Below, piece after piece: positions 24,120-36,353 of a stretch of 64,000 nt of DNA; position 1 is the first letter of the stretch; the number at the start of each line of letters is the position of its first letter. The translations under genes were made by a program, and so were the position numbers. The DNA comes from Cymodocea nodosa (lineage: Eukaryota; Streptophyta; Magnoliopsida; Alismatales; Cymodoceaceae): NCBI GenBank assembly GCA_036874045.1, contig CM072342.1, positions 270,501-334,500 on the forward strand. The letters run 5' to 3'. A model generated the notes under the pieces. That model saw nothing but the letters and a program-made list of their open reading frames with translations. It had not been told where the DNA came from and ran no database searches.

Positions 24120-25035
24120 AAATTTTTTTTAGGTATATTAGCATTAGAAATAATAGAAGGAAATGCAAAACAACAAGATGGTAAGCTTAGAGTGGAGACA
24201 TGGGTAAAGGTGATTGTCAAATATAATGCTCAAACAAATGCCAATGTTGAAAAAAAAAACATGTGAAAAGTAGAATGAAAACCTAGAGGACAATGTATAA
24301 AAATTATACAAAGATTTCAAAGCAAAATAGAAGGGGGTGAGATTATATTCATAGCCATACTAATATATTGAAGGAAATATGGGATGAATTGTTCAATATT
24401 TTATTTCATTACATGTAACACATTTTTAATATAACTTGTTAATAATAGTAGACTATTTATATGTTTTCTTTGTAGCAACATCCAAAACGTAAATCATGTA
24501 CAAGAAGGTTATGTCCTATCTATGATGACTTATATATAATGTTCGATGACAATATGACTACTAGAGTGAATAGTCAAATTCTCCAAGATGTACAATAAAT
24601 GTAAGAGAATGGAACTCAAAAACTTGAAGACACCATTCCCACTTTCAATACTTAGCTTCCTCCATCAATTCTTGAATTCGAAGAGGGCCAAGGAAGCCCT
24701 AGCATTTGTAACGTGGAGCAAATAGTTAGTAGAAAGGAAAAGAAAAGAACTTGACCTTATATAGAATTTTCTCAATCTATTGTAAAGTTAATAAATGAAA
24801 AAAGTGAGTTTGTGAAAAAGTTTGTGCAATAGGATGAACTAGCTTATCAGAAGTTTAAATTAAGAAGAGAAACAGAACAATGTATTCCATACTTGATGAA
24901 AATAGGACTTACTAAGGGGAAAAAATTCACTAGGGTTCAATTGCAAGAAAATGAGATGAAAAGAACTATTTTCCTATCATTAGAGATTGATGAATATCAA
25001 ATTGAATGGTTGCACTACAATTTGAAGGAAAAGTG
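24120..25035 (+). mobile_element. Probable PIF/Harbinger MYB/SANT-like ORF remnant
   Basis: Broken plus-strand frames give, in order, a segment like the trihelix/MYB domain of Harbinger-linked proteins (VETWVKVIVKYN near 24190), then CPIYDDLYIMFDD (near 24510), then a lysine- and glutamate-rich C-terminal part (near 24760-25030). The CP-x-Y-D/E-L-x-x-x-F pattern is typical of L10-interacting MYB-domain proteins and Harbinger ORF2. Several stops interrupt it, so it is a pseudogene or dead DNA transposon. No transposase or terminal repeats are seen. Confidence 0.4.
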
Positions 25036-25985
25036 AATTGTTTTGTTGTATTTGGAATAATATGTGAACTCTTCAATTGTATTATGTCCTTATGTTGGTA
25101 GTCTTTAGAAGTAGTGAATGTGTTATCTTTTGTTTTTTCGTAATATGTTTTCTTTCCCAAATTCTTATTTCATTATGAAAGTTTCTATTGTTGAACGTGA
25201 TTTACACACATAAAAGAATGTTGAAATTTGCAAGTACGTAGTGGTTGAAATGTTTAATAGGTTATTACATTATATGTTGATATTTAAGTGTTGAAATGTC
25301 CTCTACTTGTACAAGTGATTCTACATATGGTAAATAACTAAGGATATGTTGAAAAGAGATGATGAAGACAATGTAGGTCTTTAATATTGATTGTATAAAC
25401 GTGTAAATTAGCAACACAATATATTACAGATGTTACTCTAAACATAATAAAATAGATCTATAATAGAGAATGACAACGATATAACATGAGATTATGAGAT
25501 GCATCACTACCTCACCAACCATATCATTATCGAAATATATATTAAATGAGTCAACATGTTTTTTAGGAACTTTGTAACTTACTTAGAAGACAAAGGATAG
25601 TAAAAGATAATTAATGTGTTATTGTTGAGGATAAACTAGTAATATTTCTTGTTACAATTGAACAAAATCAAAGATATGAAGTTACTATTGAACATTTTCA
25701 TCGATTTACTTAAACAATTAGTTTATATTTTATTGAGATTGTAAATGTAATCTAAAGAATATAAGATTTAATTATAGTAAATTTTTCATCATCAATATAG
25801 TAAAATTCAAAATCATGTAAATGTCTTTCCATATTTTAAGATTAGAAGTGAATTTTATTTTATTTAAATTTTTTAAATTTGACATTGTATTATTGATATT
25901 CTATTTGATTTGATGTTATTAATAGTACACATGTAAATGTAATAATTTATAAGAAAAAAAATAAAAGATAAAAGAAAATGCAAGA
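25036..25985. other. AT-rich spacer before LHCB1 copy 4
   Basis: I see no gene or clear repeat. Homology to other LHCB1 upstream blocks resumes near 25990. Confidence 0.4.
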
Positions 25986-26413
25986 TCCACGTAACCGTTG
26001 ATTCCACTTCCGTCACTTACCGTCATGAAGTCGTGGAACGGTAAACACACACTCATTAGTTGTGAACGTTAACGATGCAAAAAAAAAAACACACACACAC
26101 AATGGCTTCGGCTAGGATTGAAGTGATGTGATTGGCGGACGAGAAGAGAAATCCTGGACAAGTCATCTGCATCACAAGTCCACCGCCGACAGCAAAATCA
26201 TCCAAGGGTTCGTGTGGCTCCGAGCGAGCGACACCGGTGACCATGAATCTGGTGGCCGAACGAGAGAAGCGATAAAGATTTTCCCAGGATAAGGATGGGT
26301 CCATCTTCTCCGACTTCTTTGCCTATATCATCTACCGCCCACTCACCACAACCCAACCAAGCACGTCCTTCGCAAGAACGTCTATCCATCGCCACCTAGC
26401 ACACACCATCACC
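25986..26413 (+). promoter_or_regulatory. LHCB1 copy 4 promoter
   Basis: ATTGG (26131-26135), GATAAAG (26271-26277), GGATAAGG (26287-26294) and the TATA box CTATATCA (26323-26330) are intact and identical to copy 3 from 26053 on. The distal block with the G-box region is missing, so the shared upstream sequence is only about 430 bp. Confidence 0.65.
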
Positions 26414-27214
26414 ATGGCCGCCGCCGCCGCCACCACCATGGGCCTCTCCTCCCCCTCCCTCAGCGGGAAGGCGGTCAGGCTTGGTCCCTCGGCCTCCAAT
26501 GTCCTGGGCGGCGGAAGGGTCACCATGAGGAGGGGTACCACCAATACCTCCGACAGCCCGTGGTACGGCCCCGACCGCGTCAAGTACCTGGGCCCCTTCT
26601 CCGGCGAGTCCCCCTCCTACCTCACCGGTGAATTCCCGGGAGACTACGGGTGGGACACGGCAGGCCTCTCCGCCGACCCCGAGACCTTCGCCAAGAACCG
26701 GGAGTTGGAGGTGATCCACGCCAGGTGGGCCATGCTCGGCACTCTGGGCTGCGTCTTCCCGGAGTTGCTCTCCCGCAACGGCGTCAAGTTCGGCGAGGCC
26801 GTGTGGTTCAAGGCGGGGTCCCAGATCTTCAGCGACGGTGGTCTGGACTACCTGGGCAACCCAAGCCTGGTCCACGCCCAGAGCATCCTCGCCATCTGGG
26901 CCACCCAAGTCATCCTCATGGGGGCGGTGGAGGCCTACCGCGTCGCCGGCGGACCCCTGGGAGAAGTCGTGGACCCCCTCTACCCGGGCGGCAGCTTCGA
27001 CCCCCTGGGACTGGCTGACGACCCCGAGGCGTTCGCGGAGCTCAAGGTGAAGGAGATCAAGAACGGCAGACTGGCCATGTTCTCCATGTTCGGCTTCTAC
27101 GTCCAGGCCATCGTCACCGGCAAGGGACCCCTGGAGAACCTCGCCGACCACCTTGCGGACCCCGTCAACAACAACGCTTGGGCGTACGCCACCAACTTCG
27201 TACCCGGCAAGTGA
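26414..27214 (+). CDS. LHCB1: LHCB1 copy 4, light-harvesting chlorophyll a/b protein of PSII
   Basis: An intact, intronless 266-codon LHCB1, identical to copy 3 in DNA and protein (TNT at 43-45). The identical tract runs 26053-27611. Left of it the flank differs from copy 3. Right of it the flank switches to the type found behind copy 1. This looks like a conversion tract or unequal exchange, with assembly duplication as the technical alternative. Confidence 0.97.
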   Translation: MAAAAATTMGLSSPSLSGKAVRLGPSASNVLGGGRVTMRRGTTNTSDSPWYGPDRVKYLGPFSGESPSYLTGEFPGDYGWDTAGLSADPETFAKNRELEVIHARWAMLGTLGCVFPELLSRNGVKFGEAVWFKAGSQIFSDGGLDYLGNPSLVHAQSILAIWATQVILMGAVEAYRVAGGPLGEVVDPLYPGGSFDPLGLADDPEAFAELKVKEIKNGRLAMFSMFGFYVQAIVTGKGPLENLADHLADPVNNNAWAYATNFVPGK

Positions 27215-27611
27215 GCTGCCAGCATGCGTACTGCCAGAAGGTCCTTGTCGCGCCATGAACATGGGAAGCAAGCAAGCTCCCATGCATTGAGCAAACAGGT
27301 TGAATATCGAATGTCGTCGTTATAGCTGGTGGAATACGTGGGACAGCTGGCAATATGTATGTGGCTAGTGGATGGCGGTCGGTTGTAAATTTCTGAATGA
27401 TGAATGAAAATGATGTCTCCATTCTACGTCTCAGCCTTCTCTTTTTCTTCCTGAAACCCGTCATCGTATCATTCGCCTAATATTCGATCCATGGGGTCCT
27501 CCTTTGGATCTAACGTCCAAAATGATATACCTACTGCAACTTTCCCTTCTCTTCCATTATCATTTAGCTCACTCCTTTCCTCAACAAATAACCAGAATGA
27601 CATATATATCT
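27215..27611 (+). other. 3' flank of LHCB1 copy 4, identical to copy 3
   Basis: The 3' UTR and flank are identical to 21776-22172. The sequence changes at 27612 to the copy 1 type. Confidence 0.65.
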
Positions 27612-28216
27612 TGCCTGGTCTGTCCAATTTATGTTGGATTTCCTTCCGCGGAGGATGATCTTTTTTGTCCTTTATTTATTTTACAAGAACCTTGATTTAG
27701 TTTTCCCACTTAATCTCATTAGGATTTGTGGAGGAAAAGAGAAAAAGAAAACATTGATCTCCACTGTGTGCAATTTAGGGATGTTCTTTCCATCCCGGAT
27801 CTCCACTATTTCTTTGATTCGTGCTGTCTACCTTCACCAGTCGGTAGTATTGGATACATCACTAGGAAAAAAGTTGATAAACTTGTCCTTAGATGGATAC
27901 AAGCTATTAGTGAATGCTCTTAAAGACCATGATAAGATGAAATAGGTGGAGGGGAGGATGCAACAATTAACAGTTTTCTCTTTTCCCCTACATTGAAGGT
28001 CGTCAGATTTAATGTCCGTTGGTTATAAATGATGGTGAAGGTGTCGTTAGGGCTGAGGGAGGGGAGGAGGGGTCCTTGGCTCTTATAAATAGAGGTGGAT
28101 GAATGAAGAAATTCATCCCAACACAAAAGGAAAAAACCCACAACTTACCTCATCGGAGCCCCAAAGTTCTTCAAAATCTTCTTCTTTGGCACCGACAATC
28201 TGTAGTGGTATCAAAG
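27612..28216 (+). repeat. LTR-like repeat with primer-binding-like site
   Basis: This repeat matches 12936-13445 behind copy 1. It has a TATAAATAG (28084-28092) like an LTR promoter and ends with TGGTATCAAAG (28206-28216), close to the initiator-tRNA primer-binding site of copia elements. A plus-strand 5' LTR followed by leader is the simplest reading. Its left border is uncertain because part of the sequence also belongs to the LHCB1 flank. Confidence 0.4.
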
Positions 28217-29190
28217 TCACTACCGTCCCCACCATCATCCTTGTCCTCGTTCTCTATTGATCGCTATACCGCCACACTCCATTGCCTCACCTCTGCACGT
28301 TGACGCACACTACTCCAACAAGCCGCTGCCATCGCCCACACACCTCTAGCCACTACTTATAAGCCACCATTGCCTCCCCTCACTGTGTCACTGACTACCT
28401 GCATGCACGAACCAGTCAACACCCTTCGCTCTATCGACATCTACCGCCTCTACCTACAGTGCTCCATCCCCTGTTGAAATTACATGACATTGTCATAACT
28501 CACGCATTCATATTCATTTAAACAAATTGACAATTCAACCAAACATTTCAATTATCTAATACAGTTCAAGATATATATCAACAAATAAATGCATTTTGAC
28601 ATTCATATCCATATTGAAATGCATTTCAATTTGTATATCAACGTAAAAATGCATTTCAACATATATATCAACAAATAAATGTACACAAACGCACATTAAC
28701 CAAAAATAACAATGCATCAAAATATGCATTTAAGAAAAACTAAAAATATACTTACTTAAATGATCCTGATGTAAGAAAACCCCAATAATCTCCCTTTTCT
28801 TCTACCAACGACTGAAATCTCCCACAACAGAATTGCCACTAAAGAACAAAAATCATATGCCAACTCACTTAATTAAACTGAGGGCTCACCGAAGCACCTC
28901 ACTCTCCCATCGAAGTTTGCCTTCTGATGCTGATGCCTACACACAAGATGACATCAAGCCACACTCAATGCAATCGAGCATGCATGCCAACTAGAAAAAC
29001 TCACCTCGCGTGTGTAGAAGGTAGGGTGTGCAATAGCCTTACACGACGACATCCAAGGCACCGATGTAGTGGCTCGAGAAGAAGAATGGGTTCGATCAAG
29101 GGCTGCAATTGTAATTAGGAAAGAAAAGTGATTTGGGGATGTCTTAACTAAAAGAAAAATAAAAAGATAAATTACCAATTTATGCCCAAG
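28217..29190. other. Spacer with short tandem repeats
   Basis: A cytosine-rich part (28217-28470) could be retroelement leader. At about 28490-28720 there are imperfect repeats of roughly 45-60 bp around AAATGCATTTCAAYAT and ATCAACAAATAAATG. The rest holds no gene I can recognise. Confidence 0.35.
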
Positions 29191-29520
29191 TCTTACATCC
29201 TATCCTACTTAAAATAAGTTTTGTCATCAAAACTTAAAATTACATACATCCTCAAATAGAAAGGGATACCTCCTCTTTACATACTCTTCAAGTTCCCTTG
29301 TGGCTTTACACTTTGAAGAGTTATGCCGCTGCACCTTGATGTACAGAAATGATTTATCTTAAAACCTATTGTTTGATGTCAACAATGCAAACTAGGGTCT
29401 CCTCATAGGTCAAGTCCCATTGAATGGGTATAGATACTGTCTCTAACACATGTGAGGGATCCAATATGTACTTCCTCAACATTGAAGTATGGAAAACATC
29501 ATGTACCCCTTATAGTACTC
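29190..29520 (-). mobile_element. Ty3/gypsy chromovirus pol C-terminal remnant
   Basis: The minus strand reads VFHTSMLRKYILDPSHVLE, the well-known segment after the integrase of Tekay/Del-type chromoviruses, and then a decayed stretch ending near RYPFLFED. It is broken and old. No LTR is identified. Confidence 0.6.
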
Positions 29521-31140
29521 CCACTCTCGAGGTTGAGAGTCAAGGGTACAGAAAGAATGACACAGGTCCTTTAAGAGGAAAAAAAGAAAAATAGAGTTGT
29601 CACTTAGTCTAATATGAGGAAAGACTAAGAAAAATCTATATGTAATGCATGAATGCATGCATAGTGAGTGAGTCTATATATGGTCTGCTAATCAAAGAGT
29701 TCAAATAAGAATTCCAAGTTGGCATAGGGAAGATGTTAGGCAGTTATGCACACCTAATTTCTTGGCCTCTCAAATGTCTTTAGGTATGTGAGGGTGTATG
29801 TGATGCATGCAAGTAGCTAGTTATGCAAAAGAGAAGAGATAAGAGCTTAGAACTAGCAACCTAAAAGAGGGCCGTGTAAACATCCCCTCACTCACGTAGT
29901 GAGTGGGGAATGAGCCCTACATAGTCCTAGTTTACATAGCTGTTGAATAAGCAAAACAAGTAAACAAGCAAGATGCAAATGACTTTAGGACATATAGAAT
30001 GGGTATGCTCATTCATGCTCTCCTAAAGGAATTATTTTGTTTGATTTTTGAATGATTAAAGAAGTTATCACTTGTTTAAATGCAAAGCCTAAGTGATATC
30101 TTAAAAAAGGGAAATCATGAGATTCCTTGAAGATGAGAAGGGAAACTAAGGTGTATGCATGACCTTAGCCTACATGATATGTCAAATGTTTTCCTATGGT
30201 TTGGTTGAACAAGGGGGAAATAGCCCTATATTGACTACATTCTCGAAGTTGAGAAATTTCTCTAATTTGAAAGATGATAAGTAGTTTAAAAGTGTTACCT
30301 AACCTTTTATGATTTTTCTATAAGTATGCTTTAACTTCTATAAGGGGTATTTTAAAACTATTGGTGTAGTGACATGAAATGTCATTCAAAAGCACATGCG
30401 ACTTCACTCTCGAGTCTAATCACATGTGTAAAAGCTAATAAAAATTGTGAATCCTATGAAAACACATGTATATATGGTAAAAAAGGCAATGCACATGACT
30501 TCACCCTCAAGTTTGACCATACATATGAAAATAAAACAAGTGTATTTCCAAGTTTTTAAGTCATACTAGTCTATTTGAAAATTAAAATTGTAGATTAAAA
30601 TTAGTTGCATGTTAATTAATGTGAAACTAATGTGAATGTCTAATGCAAATTTTCAAGGCAATGATGATACACACAGTTACCCATACTTACCTACACTTAA
30701 TTTAGATCAAGGAATGCAAAGCATAAAATGTGTTTATGCATAAGCATGATAATGATGGTTAACATAAGAAAGCAAACAAATCACCCAAGTGTTTGCACAA
30801 GGAAGCAAACAAGTCCCATGACGACTACGCAATCATTAGAATTCAAATAAGTCCCATGTATTTGCACATGGAATCAAGCAAGCATGAGCATGAAAAGATA
30901 AGTAACTTTCTGAAATGTTTGCATTTAGGAAAATAAGCAAGTATTCCCCACAACAACTATGCAATCATAGGAAGGTACATATAAAATCCATGTATTTTCA
31001 CATAGAAGCCAAACACAACATAAGCATTCATAATATGCAAACTTAGTCAAATAATCAAAGGGGGGCATAAGCAGCAAGCAAGCATGCATGCATGTCAAGC
31101 ACAAAAATTGATGCAAATATCATGTCTAATGTTGTTGGAA
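29521..31140. other. Unassigned repetitive-looking spacer
   Basis: The sequence is AT-rich, with several related short phrases such as CACATGYGACTTCA(C) and CCCATGTATTTGCACA(T)GGAA. It may be an LTR or leader of an unrecognised retroelement. I see no coding region. Confidence 0.3.
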
Positions 31141-31579
31141 GGACTATAGGAAAATTCTAATTTTGGAAAATCCTAGAGAAATGTGTAATAATCAAAAAAA
31201 TATGAAATAGCTTCTTTGTCAAAAATGTAACCTAGGTGAACCTCATGAAGTCATCAACAATTACTAAGGTATACTTTCTTCCACCTAAGCTTGTTGTTTG
31301 TGTGACACCAAATAAGTCTAAATGTAATACTTCCAATGACTGACTTGTGACAATATCATCTATGCTTTTATGTGCTGATTTCTTCTATTTTTCAACTATG
31401 TAGTCACTACATACTCTATCTATTTTAAATTTAAGTTTAAGCACACCTCTAACAAGAACATATTTGGTCAGTTTCTTGAGGGTGCTCATATTGACATGTC
31501 TTAGTCTTTTAAGCCACAATTACTCATCTTCACTAGAGTCTATTAAATATGCATCACTTGTAGAATTTTCAATTGGAAA

Positions 31580-33050
31580 GTCTAATTGAAAGTGATTAAT
31601 TTGTACTTATTTACATGTTATTATTCATGCATTTTAGGGATTAATATGTCAAATAATATTGTTCTTAAAGGGAATTACATGGTAGTCATGAATTTATATG
31701 CATGTATGGAATTAATGTTAAAACCTTAACAAATGCACAAATTAGTCCATTAATTATGAACTTTGATGTTGGAAGTAGTTGACAATTTACTTAATGCTTC
31801 ATTTTTGTTTATATTTCTTCATATTGTTCTTGTAATCACATTATATTAAATATATTTTGTAAAGGTGTAATTGTAGGATTCCCCAAGGAATGCATATAAC
31901 AATAACATGAAATGCCAAAATGCAAATTTACCCAAGTATATAAGGTAGCCCTTAACCCCATTTTGGAGATCTTCTCATTTTCATTCTCCACTACAAGGCT
32001 AGGGCACCCGACAACCATTCCACAAACACGCTGCTAGCTGAACCGCAGACTTCAACCAGCACGTGGAAGAGGCTTGCTTAGCTCGCTCTTTTGGTGGTGG
32101 TTGGTGAGCACGTGGGGAGCTCAGCGGTGTGGGCCACAGTGGTGATCTGGTAGCTCGCGCGTGGAAGTTCCTCGGATGTTTGCAGTGACCTCCCTTCCTT
32201 CCGATGCTCCCAAGTGTTGGGTTCACGCGTGGAAGGAACCCGAGTACACAACTTGCATCAAGACGTTCATGGCATAGTCGTCCATCCTCTCCAACAGGGT
32301 GTGCTTGACAACCTCCTCCCTTCGATGGAGGCCACGATGGTGACAGCCCAAGGTCCATGTGTGGAAGAAGCTTTGGACTCATTTCTAGCTCATTTTTATT
32401 GAATACATTGGAAAATCAAGGTAAATGTGGAGAGAGGTCAAATACAGTTGTTGATATTGTGTGCAATATATTTTGTGTACAATGCATGTGTGTTTTCATT
32501 TTGTTCAGTGTTGTTTGTGTTATTGCATATGTATTTGCATATTTAGGTTGATTTGTAGCTGTAGAACTTTACTTTTCTTGTTAGTAGATTAGTTAGTTAA
32601 ACATAAATTTGATTTCCTTGGTTGGTCTATGAATGTATGTTTGCACATTTGTGGATATTGGTTTCCATTTGTGAATGCTTGTTTTACTTTCTGAATATTT
32701 TATGAATGTGTAAATACAATTTTTTTAGGTATTTTTGGAAGGTTGAGACCTCCACCTATGATTTTGGGTGATAGAGATATACACATCTAAAAATTTCAGA
32801 TGTGTAGCTAGTTTCCAAATGATCCCATTTGAGGGAAATAAGTCTTATGTTGATTTTGTATTTATGTGCATCTGTTTATAGGTGATCTTTATGAACAAGA
32901 AGATAACTCTAAGATACTTGTGTTAAAGACTTATAAATGTGAATCTTTTGAGATAAATTCTGATTTATCGTTTACCCAAGCTTCTTGTGGATTGACCTAT
33001 ATTTACATACTAACTACAATAGTCATTGTGCGCTTGTAGAGTTATAAATT
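31580..33050 (+). mobile_element. Gypsy-type LTR-like insertion
   Basis: This block interrupts the SIRE-type element. It has a GC-rich centre (32000-32380) and ends with ATTGACCTATATTTACAT...GCGCTTGTAGAG, the phrase seen near the 3' end of plant Ty3/gypsy LTRs (compare 54315-54365). No coding region is present. Borders are approximate and no target duplication was recognised. Confidence 0.4.
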
Positions 33051-35689
33051 TTAAAACAAATTGGCATTTAAAATGACAACAACGAAAGTCTCATACACTA
33101 ATGCATAAATTGAGTTTTCTCTAAAACCAATAAACTTAATTTCAAGGGTATCTTGATTTATTATAAAGTAATTTTCAGTAGTAAAGAATAAATTATACCT
33201 TTTATCACAAAGTTGACCTACATTTAACAAGTTTTATTTTAATCCATTTACATGCAAAATATTTTCAATTTTACCATTTTCAGATGCAATATTATTTATA
33301 GCAATAATTTTACACTTTTCACTATTACCAAATTTAACTAAACTAGTATTTATCAACTTAATCAAATTAAAAAAAACTTTTCTTACCGGTCATATGCTTA
33401 GAGCACCTACTATCAATAATCCATCTTGATGTTTATATTTATTTGTCCTTGTAGTCTTACAAATCATTTTGAAATTAAGTTCTTTGGTACCTAAATATAT
33501 TTGGGTCCAGTAATGTTAGTCCTTAAAACATTAAATTTATTGTCTCTTGGCATCCACAAATGTCTAGATATTCTTTTAATGGCAAAAATTATAGTGACAT
33601 CTCTATAAGATCGAATCATACCACTATAGTAGGGAATTTCTTGTGGAGCAGTATACCCTAGGCTAAATTTGTTTATTCTCATTCTTTAGGATCCTATGAT
33701 CTTATTTAAACTACTTTCTCCTTTAGTAAATTTACATATAGTGTTTTTTAAATTAGTAATTTCAGCTTTTAAATTTTTGTTTTCTTCTTTTAAATCGAAG
33801 TTACTAAAACTATAATTATCTACTTTTGTCTTTAAATTTCTATTGTTAACTAAAGCTTTTTCTAACTCAACAAATGCATCTTCTAAACAAGAATTTAAAC
33901 TTATAATTTCTTTATTATAATTTTTACACTTCACATATAAGTTGTCTACTGTATAAAAAAGATTATCTACATCTAGATTATCATTTTCATTATCTGAATA
34001 ATAAAGAGATGTAAAGCATATCTCTTAAGCTACAAAATACACATTTGCAAGCACATCCTCATCAGAATCTAAAGAGTTACTACATAAACTGTTGTCATCC
34101 CATGTAGCTTTTAGATTCAATTTCTTCTTGTTCCTCTTCTTCCATTTTTGTTGATACTCCCTCTATCGTAATAGGCAATAAATTTGAATGTCTTTGTTTC
34201 TTACATTTGTAGCATATAGGGATTTTAGATCTGGAGGTGTTAGTTTTGCTTTCCATGTTTCATCATCTTTCTAAAGTTCTTAGCCAATAGCAAAACTTCA
34301 TCTTCTTTTGAACTTAGTTGTTCTTTTGTTGAAGGAAAAGTCAGTTCTTTCTTTTTTTCAACTTTTCTTTCAATGGCTTCATCCTCCTTCCATTCCTTCA
34401 TTTGAACTTCGTAAGCAAGAAGATTTCGTAACAAATCTTCAACTGAATAATTATTTAGATCCTTTGAGTCTTCTATGGATGTTGAATTTTATTTCCATTA
34501 AACTATTAAGCTCCTTAAGATATCTTGTATACGTTTACAATTAGAGAATTATTTTCCCAGGCCTCTTAGACCATTTGTAATTTTTGTAAACCTTAAGAAC
34601 ATGTTACTGATGTTCTCATTATCAAGCATTTTAAACAGTTCATATTTTCTCAATAAGATGCTAATTTTAGTGTCTTTCACTTGATTTCTTTATAAGTAAT
34701 TTAAAGGATTTTTCAGGTCTCATGAGCAGACTTATATGTAGAAATTTTATTATATTATTCAACAATAAGTGCATAGTAAATTACATTGATTCCACGAGCA
34801 TCTATCTAGATGATTTTTTCATCCTTCTTACTCCAATCATCTTCATGACTTGTTGGAAGTGGTACACCACATACAACTAATTTCCAAAGCTTCACATCGG
34901 AGCTCCTGAGAAAATACTCCATCCTATTTTTCTAGTAGCTATAATTGCTACCATCAAATAGAAGAAATCAATGGATGTTCTATCTTTTTGCAGAATGTGA
35001 AGTCATGATCTTAGATAGTTAGATCTATATAACAAGATGAACTTGCTTTAATACCAATTGTTAGAATTGAATGACTCACTAGAATGGGGTGAATGGTAAT
35101 ATGTGCTTGATTAAACTTAATTCTAACTTATATAATTAGAGTATATGCATAATCAACACAAACAATTAAATGAAATATGAACAATGGAAATAAGAAATAG
35201 GAACACAAGGACTTTACTAAGTGATCTAACACTTACATACACTTGCTTTTAGATAAAAGCAAGAATCAACCACTTGTGCTTTCAAGTAGAAACTCCAACT
35301 AATCAATCACTTGAACTTTTAGGTAGAAGCTCCAACCAACAACACTTGAAGTTTTCTAGTAGAAACTCCAACAAACCAACCAACTTATCTTTTATCAGAA
35401 TTTGCATGTGGAGAGCTTGAAATGCTTCAGATTTGTCTTTTGCTGAATTCTACATAGTGCTCGAAAAGTGTAATTATGAATGGTTATTCTCTCTTTTTGC
35501 TCTTGTAGATTTATCTCTCTTTGTATGTATATGTCTCTATCTATTATAGAATGATCTAGTTATATTTATATATGTAACTCCAATGAACATATTTCCTTTC
35601 AATGATATCAATTTGTTGTGCTTTGATTCTTAACAACCTGTAAATAGTAAGTTACCATTTGATATCTTGTCAATAGCATTTTACCAATC

Positions 35690-36260
35690 TTCTTCTAGGT
35701 CGTTAAGTAATTACTAACTTAATGAGTTGTTCTTCTTTGTCTTTTGTAAGTACACATTGAGTTTTGCTAACTCAACGAGTTCTATCACATGAGATTTCTT
35801 TGTTGTTCACGTGATATTTGTCTTTAATTTTACATTTCTCCAAATCATTAAGTTATTGCTAACTTAATGAGTTATTCTATCTTTTACTCATTAACTCAAC
35901 AAGTTATGCTCGTGAGATTTTACTAATTTAATGAGTTGTGCACGTGAGTTCTGTTTGTCCTTTTAAGTATTCATTGAGTTATCTAACTCAATGAGTTGCA
36001 CTGCCTTTAAGCTTATAAGTCAACGAGTTTTTTCTTCTATTTTACACGTTGAGTTATCTAACTTAATGAGTTCTTTCACATAATCTCTTAAGTTAGCTGC
36101 ACGTGCTATCTACTAATGTAACGAGTTCCACTATCTTTAAGCCTGTAACTCAATGGCTTCTTCCTTCTATTTTACATATTAAGTTACCTAACTCAATGAG
36201 TTGTTTCTTTTGTTTTTACATATTAAGTTATCTAACTTAAAGAGTTCTTCAAGTTCTTCT
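35690..36260. repeat. Array of inverted-repeat units TTGAGTTA/TAACTCAA
   Basis: About a dozen imperfect units of roughly 45-75 bp each carry a dyad such as TTGAGTTATCTAACTCAA or a half of it (AACTTAATGAGTT, AACTCAACGAGTT). The array lies inside the SIRE-type LTR. Single-stranded or RNA forms could fold into small hairpins. Confidence 0.6.
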
Positions 36261-36353
36261 AGAATTCTTTTAACTACCTTCCATAGCATCTGTCCAACTG
36301 ATTTAACTTCTAATTGACTTTAACACTTCATCTGTAAAATACATCTTAATTCT

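Noticed and set aside
20614-27611. Perfect identity of copies 3 and 4 as proof of an assembly error
   Set aside because: Not accepted as the default, because both outer flanks differ and the right flank of copy 4 matches copy 1. It remains the main technical alternative.
32000-32402. GC-rich frames on both strands that could be a small gene
   Set aside because: They lie within an LTR-like insertion, have no motif and no partner exons.
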